Positions 1 through 7,600 are shown, counted from the first letter of the stretch. The stretch is 12,357 nucleotides of DNA from Eubacterium sp. (GCA_017419895.1 JAFOKI010000216.1:1-12357); one strand, 5' to 3'. The notes: generated from the sequence alone by a model not told the origin. A program made the numbers and translations.

Positions 1-1543
1 CAGCTTCTCCCCTGTCTATTATGACGCCCGCTCTTTCGATTATTCCGTCGGGAAGCCCGAGTTTCCTGGAAATCTCGAATGCGTTGGAACGTCCCGGAGT
101 CCCCGTGAGCAGCCTGTAAGTCGGGCTCAGGGTCTCCACATCGAATTCCATCGACGCGTTCTCCACGCCCTCCCTCGAAAGAGCGAATTTTTTAAGTTCG
201 TTATAATGTGTGGTCGCGGCCGTATATGCCCCGCGGCTGTAGAGTTCTTCGAGTATCGCTATGCCGAGTGCCGCGCCTTCCGTCGGATCCGTTCCGGCAC
301 CAAGCTCATCTAGCAGAACGAGCGTCCTGCTGTTCGCGCGGGATACGATCTCAACGATATTCTTCATGTGCGACGAAAAAGTGGATAAGCTCTGCTCGAT
401 GCTCTGTTCATCGCCTATATCCGCGAATATGTCATCGTACACAGGTATCACACTCGTCGACGACGCCGGTATATGAAGCCCGCTCGCAGCCATCATCGAA
501 AGAAGCCCTATGGTCTTGAGTGTCAGCGTTTTGCCGCCCGTATTCGGTCCGGTGATGATAAGTGTCCTGTAGTCTTTACCGAGCGACACCGTGACGGGTA
601 CGCATGTTTCCTTGTCCAGGAGCGGATGTCTGGCCTGCTTGAGTTCAAGCACGCCCTCTTCACTAATTATTGGCTCCTCGGCTTTCATGGCGCACGCGAG
701 TTTCCCTTTTGCCATGTAGAAATCGAGCTTTGTCATGAGGTCCTGATTGTTCCTGATATCATGGCGGCATTCGCCGACATGCTCGGAAAGTTTGAGAAGG
801 ATCCTCGCGATCTCGTTCTCTTCTGCCAGCATGAGCTCCTTCAGGGCGTTATTCATCTCCACGATGACCTGCGGCTCCACGAACAAAGTCTGGCCGCCGC
901 GTGACTGGTCATGCACAATCCCGGGGAATTTCTGCCTATGCTCGGCTTTCACCGGGATAACATATCTGCCGTCCCTTATGGTAACTATCGCATCCTGAAG
1001 ATAATTTCTGTTCTCTGTGCCGCCGATGATCTTTTCTAGCCTTATCTTTAGATCGTCATTTTTCCTCCGGATCTCGCTCCTGATCCTTCTGAGTTCCGAT
1101 GATGCGCTGTCTGCTATCTCGTCCTCTGTCAGGATACATCTGTTGATCTCGTCCTCAAGTTTCTGATGGGGAACTATTAGATCCGCGAGTTCCATTATCA
1201 ATGGTATCTCTGGGATGTCGCCTTTCAGGAACGATTTGACGCGTGACGCGATCTGAAGGTCATTTTTGATCTCGAGAAGCTGCCTGGTCGTAAGCGTTCC
1301 GCCTTTTGAAGCCAGCGACACAGCTCCCGATACGTCAAAAAGACCGTCTGTGGGGAGCGGCCCTTTATGGACGATAAGGCCGACTGCTTCCGCGGTCGAC
1401 CTCAAACCCATCCTGATATCATCGATATCGTCCATGGGAACTAGTGCCTCGCAGATCCTGCGGGACATTTCACATCCCGCCATTCCGCTAAGCATACCGA
1501 TGATTTTATGATATTCAAGTACGTTTAGAGCTTTTTCGTTCAT
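1..1543 (-). CDS. mutS2: Endonuclease MutS2, 3' end cut by window edge
   Basis: MutS2 is a dimeric MutS-family ATPase without the mismatch-recognition domain. It has been linked to suppression of homologous recombination and, in Bacillus, to rescue of collided ribosomes. The first 514 residues are visible and read open to the left edge. The N-terminal core and lever region is followed by the ATPase: Walker A GPNTGGKT at about residues 332-339, Walker B LLDELGAGTDP near 410-420, and the MutS-type TTHYNELK segment around His446. The usual full length is about 780-790 residues, so the missing part should be the rest of the coiled region and the C-terminal Smr nuclease domain. The start MNEKAL is typical of the family. 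It lies 11 bases after the zapA stop with AAGGA directly against the ATG, so translation may be coupled to zapA. No internal stop or frameshift was seen. Identity is very secure. Confidence 0.96.
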   Translation of the reverse strand, partial: MNEKALNVLEYHKIIGMLSGMAGCEMSRRICEALVPMDDIDDIRMGLRSTAEAVGLIVHKGPLPTDGLFDVSGAVSLASKGGTLTTRQLLEIKNDLQIASRVKSFLKGDIPEIPLIMELADLIVPHQKLEDEINRCILTEDEIADSASSELRRIRSEIRRKNDDLKIRLEKIIGGTENRNYLQDAIVTIRDGRYVIPVKAEHRQKFPGIVHDQSRGGQTLFVEPQVIVEMNNALKELMLAEENEIARILLKLSEHVGECRHDIRNNQDLMTKLDFYMAKGKLACAMKAEEPIISEEGVLELKQARHPLLDKETCVPVTVSLGKDYRTLIITGPNTGGKTLTLKTIGLLSMMAASGLHIPASSTSVIPVYDDIFADIGDEQSIEQSLSTFSSHMKNIVEIVSRANSRTLVLLDELGAGTDPTEGAALGIAILEELYSRGAYTAATTHYNELKKFALSREGVENASMEFDVETLSPTYRLLTGTPGRSNAFEISRKLGLPDGIIERAGVIIDRGEA

Positions 1544-1554
1544 TCCTTAGCAAG

Positions 1555-2013
1555 TCAGAGTTTCCTCAGCTTGTCAAGTTCGCTCTTGAGCTGTATGTTC
1601 TCCATCTGGAGATCGAAGATAGTGTTCTCGTACTCGGAGCATTTCTTTTCGAGTTCTTTGAAATTCTCACTCTCTTCAAGTCTTTCTTTTTTAAGCTCCT
1701 CAAAAGCGTCCTTTGTCTGAAGCTGGGTCTTTTTCAATTCTTCAAGCATACCTACGTATCTCGCATTGTCACGAAGAGCCTGTTCGCTGTCCTGACGGAT
1801 GCGCTCGACTTTGTCGAGTTCGTCGAAATACTCTTCCGCGATATTGAGGGAAGTGAGCGCATGTATCGCGCCTCCGGTCTGCCCGGTAAGCTTAGAGATA
1901 AGATGCGCTTTGTTGTCGACATACTCCGCGATCTTGCGAATGAGTTCCGGATCTTTATCTCCGACGATATTGTATTCCTGTCCGAAGATCCTTACTTTTA
2001 TACTCTCTGCCAT
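1555..2013 (-). CDS. zapA: Cell division protein ZapA with long C-terminal coiled coil
   Basis: ZapA binds FtsZ and bundles its protofilaments in the cytoplasmic Z-ring. The N-terminal domain is seen in IKVRIFGQEYNIVGDKDPE, followed by the helix KIAEYVDNKA and the segment ALTSLNIAEEYFDEL. About the last 85 residues are highly charged with regular Leu/Ile/Phe spacing, ending in SELDKLRKL, and should form a coiled coil. At 152 residues it is longer than the roughly 85-110 of Bacillus or E. coli ZapA. An upstream in-frame ATG at 2031 would add six residues. I prefer 2013 because AAAGGTG sits five bases before it, while the upstream ATG has no well-placed site. It follows pheT after 51 bases and is 11 bases from mutS2. 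Identity rests on the N-terminal domain and on the conserved neighbourhood after pheT. Confidence 0.92.
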   Translation of the reverse strand: MAESIKVRIFGQEYNIVGDKDPELIRKIAEYVDNKAHLISKLTGQTGGAIHALTSLNIAEEYFDELDKVERIRQDSEQALRDNARYVGMLEELKKTQLQTKDAFEELKKERLEESENFKELEKKCSEYENTIFDLQMENIQLKSELDKLRKL

Positions 2014-2018
2014 GTCAT

Positions 2019-2025
2019 CACCTTT
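2019..2025 (-). promoter_or_regulatory. zapA ribosome binding site that decides the start
   Basis: AAAGGTG lies five bases before the ATG at 2013 and inside the six-codon extension that an ATG at 2031 would create. This favours the shorter ZapA, which begins MAESIKVRI. Confidence 0.7.
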
Positions 2026-2064
2026 TTCCATTCAACCCGTTATATACCCTTAAAGCACCGCGCT

Positions 2065-4500
2065 CTACTGGTCGCGCAGCACTGCACCGAACTTGTTTCT
2101 GAGAGCTTCGACAATCTGCTGATGAGCCGCGTCAGTTTCGGCGTCAGTGAGCGTCCTGTCGCTCCTTCTGTACGTCATGCTGAACGCTACACTCTTCATT
2201 CCCGGCGGTACCGGAATTCCTCTGTAGATGTCGAACAGTTTGACATCCTCAAGGATATCGATACTCAGGTCTCTGATCGCGTCTTCCAATTCTCCGACTT
2301 CAAGACCTTCGCCTACTATTACCGCTATGTCTCTTGTGGACGCCGGATAGATCGGCGGCTTCTCATAATGGATCTCGTGATCCTCGATCTCGACTATTTT
2401 GTTGAAATCGAATTCAGCCGCATACGCTCTTTCGTCTATTTCAAAGTTTCCGAGCACGTCCGGATGGACTTCGCCCATTATACCGATCTTGATGTCCTGA
2501 TTTTTACCCGCAAACACCTCAGCGCATCTTCCCGGATGGAATGTTCCGTTTCCGGTAACCGCTCTGAATTTCAGCCTGCCTATGCCAAGCATCGTCATGA
2601 GCTCTGTCACTATGCCCTTCAGCGAGAAGAAGTCTTCCTGTTCGCCGTACATTCCGATCGCAAGACCATATTTCTCGACCGGAAGTCTGCTTCCCTCTTC
2701 GCCTCTATGGAACGTGATCCCTATCTCGTAAGCCCTGACGTTCTCGTTGTTCTTGGCGTAGTTCGTCTTGAGGACTTCAAGCATGTTCGGAAGCAGCATG
2801 GTGCGCATGAATTCCGTATCGTCACCCATAGGATTCGTGATCCTGATAAGGTCGCGCTCCGGTGAATCCTTCGGAACTCCGGTGAGATCGAGAACTTTCT
2901 GGTTCGAGAACGAGAAGGTCTGCACCTCATTGAGTCCCATTCCGCTGAGCAGGTCCCTTGCCTTGGCACGCATCGTCCAGCTCTTTGAAAACTCGGGCTT
3001 GGAAGCGATCGCGGGGAGTCTCATCGGAAGATTGTCGTATCCGTACATCCTCGCTACTTCTTCAACGTAGTCGACTTCTTCAAGAAGATCCTGGCGGACT
3101 GTCGGCGGAGTGACGACCATCTCGTCGCCTTCACCTTCGACATTCATCTCAAGAGACTCGAGGATCTTCACCATCTCATCTCTTGTAAGTTCTGTACCAA
3201 GGACTTTGTTGATCCTGCTGACTCTGGCGGTCACCGTAGGAGCTGTCTCAGGCTCTTTATATACGTCTACGGCGCCGTTCAGGACTTTTCCGCAGCCGAG
3301 GATCTGTACGAGTTTGCAGAACCTGTCGGCAGCTGCCTCGCAGTTGTTCGGGTCGATGCCCTTCTCGTACCTTCCGGAGGCTTCCGTCCTCATACCGAGT
3401 CTCTTTGCCGTCATCCTTACGCTGTGTCCCACGAATGACGCAGACTCAAGAACGACGGTAGTCGTTGTTTCTTTTATATCCGAATCGAGTCCGCCCATGA
3501 CACCCGCAATCGCGACAGGTTTCTCCGCATCGTTGATCATGAGCATATCGCCCGCGATAGTTCTCTCTTCTCCGTCAAGAGTTGTGAATTTCGTTCCTTC
3601 CGGAACCATGTCTACCACGATCTTGCGGCCGGCGAGCGTTTCGATATCAAACGCATGGAGCGGCTGGCCGTACTCGAGCATAACAAAGTTCGTTATGTCG
3701 ACGATGTTGTTGATCGGACGCATGCCCGCCGCGATGAGTCTCTTCTGGAGCCACCACGGCGACTGCTCGATCTTTACGTCTTTGATCACACGCGCCGTGT
3801 AGCGCTTGCACATGTCAGACTTGACTTCAACGTCGATATACTCGGCAGAGTCTTCATCCGCTTTTTCAAGATCCGTCTCGGGATATCTCATCGTCGTTCC
3901 GAACGTCGCCGCCGCTTCTCTTGCCATGCCGAGCATGGACAGGCAATCCGGCCTATTCGGTGTGATCTCAAAGTCTATAACAAAGTCGTTCAATCCAAGC
4001 ACTTCATCAGCGGGCTTGCCAAGTGACTCTGTCCAGTCACCGGGAAGGATCCAGATTCCATCCTTCGAAACATACGGGGCGACTTTGTCATCGAGTCCAA
4101 GTTCCTGTGGTCCGCAAAGCATGCCGTCGGATCTGACACCGCGCATTTCTCCGGCTTTGATATCGAATCCCTCAGCCTTCTTAGGCGCTCCGTGAAGAGC
4201 GGGCACATGGCTTCCGTCAAGAGCGACCGGAACAAAAGCACCGACAGCCACGTTCCCGGCGCTAGTCACTACCTGAACAGGTTCTTCCGCGCCTATATCC
4301 ACGCCGCATACCAGAAGTCTGTCCGCATCCGGGTGTTTCTCCATGGAAACGACCTTACCGATCACGACACCGGAGATACCCGTTCCAATTTCTTCTATTG
4401 TTTCGATGTTCGATCCGGACATTATCATCCTGTCGCCGAATTCATGGACCGGAACATCGACATCTACATAATCTTTAATCCAGTTTACCGATAAAAGCAT
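2065..4500 (-). CDS. pheT: Phenylalanine--tRNA ligase beta subunit
   Basis: PheT pairs with PheS in the cytoplasmic alpha2-beta2 enzyme that charges tRNA-Phe; the beta subunit binds tRNA and edits Tyr-tRNA-Phe. At 811 residues it has the full bacterial length. The expected domains appear in order: EMAP-type tRNA-binding fold (about 41-153, with GVVIGKV and VTSAGNVAVG); EITPNRPDCLSMLG at 178-191; B3/4 editing domain (about 215-390, with MLEYGQPLHAFD and RYEKGIDP); B5 domain (about 405-475); catalytic-like core with VDYVEEVARMYGYDNLP at its start; and C-terminal FDX-ACB anticodon-binding domain (about 718-811, with YPASTRDIAV and MTYRRSDRTLTDAE). The start follows pheS by 12 bases. AGGGG, overlapping the pheS stop codon, lies nine bases before the ATG, which suggests translational coupling and balanced subunit output. 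Nothing is truncated. Confidence 0.98.
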   Translation of the reverse strand: MLLSVNWIKDYVDVDVPVHEFGDRMIMSGSNIETIEEIGTGISGVVIGKVVSMEKHPDADRLLVCGVDIGAEEPVQVVTSAGNVAVGAFVPVALDGSHVPALHGAPKKAEGFDIKAGEMRGVRSDGMLCGPQELGLDDKVAPYVSKDGIWILPGDWTESLGKPADEVLGLNDFVIDFEITPNRPDCLSMLGMAREAAATFGTTMRYPETDLEKADEDSAEYIDVEVKSDMCKRYTARVIKDVKIEQSPWWLQKRLIAAGMRPINNIVDITNFVMLEYGQPLHAFDIETLAGRKIVVDMVPEGTKFTTLDGEERTIAGDMLMINDAEKPVAIAGVMGGLDSDIKETTTTVVLESASFVGHSVRMTAKRLGMRTEASGRYEKGIDPNNCEAAADRFCKLVQILGCGKVLNGAVDVYKEPETAPTVTARVSRINKVLGTELTRDEMVKILESLEMNVEGEGDEMVVTPPTVRQDLLEEVDYVEEVARMYGYDNLPMRLPAIASKPEFSKSWTMRAKARDLLSGMGLNEVQTFSFSNQKVLDLTGVPKDSPERDLIRITNPMGDDTEFMRTMLLPNMLEVLKTNYAKNNENVRAYEIGITFHRGEEGSRLPVEKYGLAIGMYGEQEDFFSLKGIVTELMTMLGIGRLKFRAVTGNGTFHPGRCAEVFAGKNQDIKIGIMGEVHPDVLGNFEIDERAYAAEFDFNKIVEIEDHEIHYEKPPIYPASTRDIAVIVGEGLEVGELEDAIRDLSIDILEDVKLFDIYRGIPVPPGMKSVAFSMTYRRSDRTLTDAETDAAHQQIVEALRNKFGAVLRDQ

Positions 4501-4509
4501 ATTGTCGAT

Positions 4510-4514
4510 CCCCT
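4510..4514 (-). promoter_or_regulatory. pheT ribosome binding site overlapping pheS stop
   Basis: AGGGG shares two bases with the TAG stop of pheS (4515-4513) and lies nine bases before the pheT ATG. A ribosome ending on pheS would sit on this site, consistent with coupled synthesis of the two subunits. Confidence 0.65.
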
Positions 4515-5538
4515 ATTTGAACTGTTCAATGAAACGCATGTCATTTTCATACAGCAGACGGATATCGTCTATTCCGTATTTAAGCATCGCTATTCTCTCG
4601 ACGCCCATTCCTACTGCAAATCCGGTGTATTTCTCGGTATCTATATCCGCGACCTGATGCACATGAGGATGTGTCATGCCGCAGCCAAGTATCTCGATCC
4701 AGCCGGAGCCTTTGCATACGCTGCAGCCTTTGCCTCCGCATTTGAAGCAGGATACGTCCATCTCAGCTGAAGGCTCTGTGAACGGGAAATGATGCGGACG
4801 GAATTTAGTCCTCGTCTCGGGTCCGAAGAGCTTCTTGGCCATGTAGTCGAGCGACCCCTTGAGATCAGCCATGGTGATACCTTCACCGATGACCATCATC
4901 TCTACCTGATTGAATGTATGGGAATGCGTCGCGTCCGGAGTGTCTCTTCTGTAGCATCTTCCGGGGAGTACGATCCTGTAGGGAAGCGGCAGTTCTTTTT
5001 CCGCCCTCACTTCACCAGAAGAAGTATGAGGCCTCAGGCAGATCTCAGGATCGAGATAGAACGTGTCCGTCACGTCTCTTGCCGGATGTGTCTCGGGAGC
5101 ATTCAGCCCGTCAAACGTGTTGAATGTGGTATCGATGTCCGGGCTTTCATATACCGAATAACCGAGGTCGCGGAATATCCCGACGATCTCTTCTATCGTC
5201 TGTGTGACCGGATGTTTGACACCGTATCTTATTTCGCGTCCCGGCTCCGTGACGTCGATCTTTTCCTGTGCGAGCCTGATGTTCTTGGCCTGTTCCAGGA
5301 TCTGATTCTTTTTCTCGATAAGCATCGCCTCGAACTCTGCTTTTGCGCGGTTCGCGGCTGCTCCGAATTCTTTTCTCTCTTCCGGCGCCATGTCCTTCAT
5401 TCCGCGAAGGATCTCGGTAAAGCGTCCTTTCTTGCCCAGCATCTTAACACGAAGCTCTTCCGCGTCCTGCGCAGACTGAGCATCCTCTATAAGCGCTTTC
5501 GCTTCTGCCAGAAGTTCTTTAATAATACTGTCCTGCAT
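4513..5538 (-). CDS. pheS: Phenylalanine--tRNA ligase alpha subunit
   Basis: PheS is the class II catalytic subunit that forms phenylalanyl-adenylate and transfers phenylalanine to tRNA-Phe. The 341 residues match the family length. Residues 1-90 form the N-terminal tRNA-binding coiled coil. The catalytic domain shows THPARDVTDTFYL (150-162), RPHTSSGEVR (169-178), motif 2 around GRCYRRDTPDATHSHTFNQ (193-211), HHFPFTEPSAEMDV (249-262) and motif 3 GFAVGMGVERIAML (306-319). Ala308 sits where the E. coli Phe-pocket Ala294 falls. Between them is a four-cysteine loop (Cys264, Cys267, Cys272, Cys275) that could bind zinc; similar CFKCGG loops occur in other Firmicutes PheS. GGAG lies eight bases before the ATG. 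The gene follows the methyltransferase after only 36 bases, which leaves no room for a T-box leader. Confidence 0.98.
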   Translation of the reverse strand: MQDSIIKELLAEAKALIEDAQSAQDAEELRVKMLGKKGRFTEILRGMKDMAPEERKEFGAAANRAKAEFEAMLIEKKNQILEQAKNIRLAQEKIDVTEPGREIRYGVKHPVTQTIEEIVGIFRDLGYSVYESPDIDTTFNTFDGLNAPETHPARDVTDTFYLDPEICLRPHTSSGEVRAEKELPLPYRIVLPGRCYRRDTPDATHSHTFNQVEMMVIGEGITMADLKGSLDYMAKKLFGPETRTKFRPHHFPFTEPSAEMDVSCFKCGGKGCSVCKGSGWIEILGCGMTHPHVHQVADIDTEKYTGFAVGMGVERIAMLKYGIDDIRLLYENDMRFIEQFK

Positions 5539-5546
5539 TTCTGAAA

Positions 5547-5550
5547 CTCC
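5547..5550 (-). promoter_or_regulatory. pheS ribosome binding site
   Basis: GGAG lies eight bases before the pheS ATG, in the 36-base gap after the methyltransferase stop. A second purine run, AAAAGGA, lies slightly upstream. The gap contains no hairpin and no promoter-like pair. Confidence 0.6.
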
Positions 5551-5574
5551 AAATCCTTTTGTTTATTTCTCCGC

Positions 5575-6351
5575 TCATGACTGTTGTCCGCGGATGGTTT
5601 CATACATAAGTATCCCCGCCGCGACCGCCGCGTTGAGCGACTCCATGTCATTTTTCATGGGGATATTCACTTTCAGGTCGGCGGATTCCATGATGTATTC
5701 AGAACATCCGCTGCCTTCGTTCCCGATTATGACCGCGACTTCGCCAGTGAGATCTGCTTTGTAATGAGGTATGCCATCCCTTACAGATGTCACTACCGTG
5801 CATTTCCCGGCATCCTTCATCATTGCCATCATCTCACGGTCCGATCCGGCTGTAATCACCGGAAGCCTGAAAATGGCTCCTGCTGCGGCTCTTACGGTTT
5901 TGGGCGAGAATATGTCCCCGGTTCCTTTAACCGAAACAGCGCTCGTGAATCCTGCGGACGCCGCCGTCCTGATGATCGTGCCGATGTTTCCGGGATCCTG
6001 AAGGCGGTCCAGCACAATGACGTTCCCCGCCGGAACAAAGTCCGGCTCCGCCGGTTTTCTAACGACCGCCAGTATTCCCTGGGAAGTTTCGGTATCCGTC
6101 AGTTCATCGAAAAGCTCACCCGGTACCGATACTGATATATCTGCGTGCTCAAGCACAGCTTGTGATCCCTCAAAAGCTGTGCCCGATCTGATTATTATCT
6201 TCTCGATATCAGCCGCTCCGGAAAGTGCTTCCAGGATGAGATTCTCACCTTCTATAAGGTACTTGCCTTCGCGGTCCCTGTATTTGCGCTGCCCCAGTTT
6301 TCTGACGTAACGCAGATACTTGTTGTCTCTCGATGTAATCGTTTTTATCAT
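5575..6351 (-). CDS. TrmH/SpoU-family rRNA 2'-O-methyltransferase (YsgA/RlmP-like)
   Basis: This is a SPOUT-class, AdoMet-dependent RNA 2'-O-ribose methyltransferase of 258 residues. The N-terminal substrate-binding domain starts with ITSRDNKYLRYVRKLGQRKY and contains EGKYLIEGENLILEAL, as in the RlmB/TrmH group. The C-terminal trefoil-knot domain carries motif 1 (LDRLQDPGNIGTIIRTA, 114-130), SPKTVRAAAGAIFRLPV (149-165), motif 2 (VIIGNEGSG, 207-215) and motif 3 (NIPMKNDMESLNAAVAAG, 229-246). Its place just before pheST matches Bacillus ysgA, whose product RlmP is reported to modify the 23S rRNA peptidyl-transferase region near G2553. That assignment is inference from synteny, and an RlmB-like or tRNA target is possible. 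The ATG at 6351 fits the family start, but no Shine-Dalgarno sequence precedes it, and a stable hairpin ends seven bases upstream. Confidence 0.93.
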   Translation of the reverse strand: MIKTITSRDNKYLRYVRKLGQRKYRDREGKYLIEGENLILEALSGAADIEKIIIRSGTAFEGSQAVLEHADISVSVPGELFDELTDTETSQGILAVVRKPAEPDFVPAGNVIVLDRLQDPGNIGTIIRTAASAGFTSAVSVKGTGDIFSPKTVRAAAGAIFRLPVITAGSDREMMAMMKDAGKCTVVTSVRDGIPHYKADLTGEVAVIIGNEGSGCSEYIMESADLKVNIPMKNDMESLNAAVAAGILMYETIRGQQS

Positions 6352-6358
6352 ATAGACT

Positions 6359-6386
6359 GAAGCCGGCAGAATATGCCGCCGGCTTC
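6359..6386 (-). promoter_or_regulatory. Intergenic hairpin between ftsZ and methyltransferase gene
   Basis: A perfect 9-bp inverted repeat, GAAGCCGGC and GCCGGCTTC, flanks a 10-base loop in the 48-base gap. In the transcript it begins 13 bases after the ftsZ stop and ends 7 bases before the next ATG. The following bases, AGTCTATATGA, contain no U-run, so it does not look like a standard intrinsic terminator. It could act as an attenuator, an mRNA 3'-end stabiliser or processing site for ftsZ, or a block on ribosome entry at the methyltransferase start. The structure is visible; its role is inferred. Confidence 0.6.
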
Positions 6387-6399
6387 TCGATTTCTTTTA

Positions 6400-7518
6400 T
6401 CAGTTGTTCAGGAATGTCGGGATATCGAATTTCGAATTCTTGATATCGTCGGCAGGTCCTGCGTTCTCGAAAATCTCGTTGAGCGTCACTTCCCTGTAGT
6501 TGGGTTCGCTTGCCGGAGCGCTCTGACCGCTCTGTACGGGTTTGAACGGTGTGAAGTTTTTATCGTCTGCACCGAACCCCGTCGCGATAACCGTGAGTGT
6601 GATCTCATCATGCATCTCTTCATCTACCATCGCACCGAAGATAAGTATCGCGTCATCCGATGCCTGACTTTCGACCGCGCCGCAGATCTCGCTGACTTCC
6701 ATCATGGTCAGGTCATAGCCGCCTGCGATGTAGAGGAGGATCGCCTTGGCGCCGGAGATCTTGGTCTCAAGCAGCGGGCTTTCCGTGGCGGACTGAACAG
6801 CGTCTTTTGCTCTGGTCTCGCCTTTTCCATGTCCGACACCCATGTGAGCGATACCACGGTCCGTCATTACGGATCTTACGTCCGCGAAGTCGACGTTTAT
6901 GAGAGCACGCTGGGAGATAAGATCACTGATACCCTGTACGCCCTGACGGAGAATATCATCCGCCATTGCGAAAGCGTCTATCATGGTCGTATTCTTTTCG
7001 CTGTTCTCAATGAGTTTGTCATTAGGAACTATAACGAGCGAGTCAACATATTTTTTCAGGAAGCTTAAGCCTTTTTCCGCCTGATCCATACGTTTTCTTC
7101 CTTCGAAGGAAAACGGTTTGGTTACTACTCCGACGGTCAGGATGCCAAGATCTTTGGCAGCCTTGGCTATTATCGGGGCAGCGCCTGTTCCGGTTCCGCC
7201 GCCCATTCCGGCAGTGATGAATACCATATCACTTCCGTCAATCAGCGCTACGATCTCATCGAGCGTTTCCTCTGCGGAATGCTGTCCGATTTCAGGATTT
7301 CCTCCCGCTCCGAGTCCTTTTGTAAGTTTCTCACCGATCTGAACTTTTGTCTCAGCGTTGCATGCTGTGAGCGCCTGCTTATCTGTGTTGACCGCGATAA
7401 AATCAACTCCCGCGAGTTTCTCTTCTATCATGCGGTTGACAGCATTGCATCCGGCGCCGCCTACGCCGATAACTTTAAGTACCGCAGACCCTTCTTTCTG
7501 GGTTTCAAATTGCAACAT
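6400..7518 (-). CDS. ftsZ: Cell division protein FtsZ
   Basis: FtsZ is the tubulin-like GTPase that polymerises at midcell and directs septal wall synthesis. The 372 residues show the GTP-binding start [12 protein letters not shown] (19-30), the tubulin signature GGGTGTG (106-112), and the T7-loop residues Asn208, Asp210 and Asp213 in NVDFADV, which complete the active site of the next subunit. The globular part ends near ATGFGADD (312-319). A linker of about 45 residues follows, then the C-terminal conserved peptide DIPTFLNN (365-372), the docking site for FtsA, SepF and other partners. That peptide ends in Asn-Asn where many homologues have basic residues. AAGGAGG lies eight bases before the ATG. 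An 82-base gap after ftsQ carries a candidate promoter, so ftsZ is probably expressed from its own start as well as by read-through. Confidence 0.98.
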   Translation of the reverse strand: MLQFETQKEGSAVLKVIGVGGAGCNAVNRMIEEKLAGVDFIAVNTDKQALTACNAETKVQIGEKLTKGLGAGGNPEIGQHSAEETLDEIVALIDGSDMVFITAGMGGGTGTGAAPIIAKAAKDLGILTVGVVTKPFSFEGRKRMDQAEKGLSFLKKYVDSLVIVPNDKLIENSEKNTTMIDAFAMADDILRQGVQGISDLISQRALINVDFADVRSVMTDRGIAHMGVGHGKGETRAKDAVQSATESPLLETKISGAKAILLYIAGGYDLTMMEVSEICGAVESQASDDAILIFGAMVDEEMHDEITLTVIATGFGADDKNFTPFKPVQSGQSAPASEPNYREVTLNEIFENAGPADDIKNSKFDIPTFLNN

Positions 7519-7526
7519 CAGCTTTG

Positions 7527-7533
7527 CCTCCTT
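7527..7533 (-). promoter_or_regulatory. Strong ftsZ ribosome binding site
   Basis: AAGGAGG lies eight bases before the ftsZ ATG. It is the best match to the consensus in the window, as expected for the most abundant protein encoded here. Confidence 0.85.
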
Positions 7534-7554
7534 GTTATTACCATAATTTGTTTC

Positions 7555-7563
7555 ATTCTATCA
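7555..7563 (-). promoter_or_regulatory. Candidate extended -10 promoter for ftsZ
   Basis: The sense strand reads TGATAGAAT: a TGn extension directly before TAGAAT, five of six bases of the vegetative -10 consensus. The best -35 choice at a 17-base spacing is GTGCAA, only three of six, so the extended -10 would have to carry recognition. The start of transcription would fall near 7548, giving a leader of about 30 bases. It lies in the largest gap of the window, between ftsQ and ftsZ. The match is by eye and untested. Confidence 0.5.
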
Positions 7564-7584
7564 CACAAGATATAGATTTGCACT

Positions 7585-7596
7585 ACTAAATTTAGT
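7585..7596. repeat. 12-bp perfect palindrome upstream of ftsZ
   Basis: ACTAAATTTAGT is a perfect palindrome four bases after the ftsQ stop and next to the expected -35 region of the ftsZ promoter candidate. It could be an operator for a dimeric regulator. Without a spacer it is a poor RNA hairpin, and no U-run follows, so a terminator is unlikely. Chance in AT-rich intergenic DNA is the alternative. Confidence 0.45.
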
Positions 7597-7600
7597 GATT

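Noticed and set aside
381..389. DnaA-box-like TTATCCACT on the minus strand
   Set aside because: It is a single copy inside mutS2, with no cluster and no AT-rich unwinding region, so not an origin.
2014..2064. TATATAAC in the pheT-zapA gap as a possible -10 promoter
   Set aside because: No acceptable -35 lies at 16-18 bases upstream, and the gap is short enough for simple read-through.
1861..2865. Plus-strand open frame of 334 codons opposite pheT and zapA
   Set aside because: It lies antisense to two secure genes, has no family resemblance, and no ribosome binding site was evident. It is a by-product of codon use on the other strand.
6359..6400. The ftsZ-downstream hairpin as an intrinsic terminator
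   Set aside because: No U-run follows the stem on the coding strand. The T-rich side lies on the opposite strand, where there is no gene to terminate.
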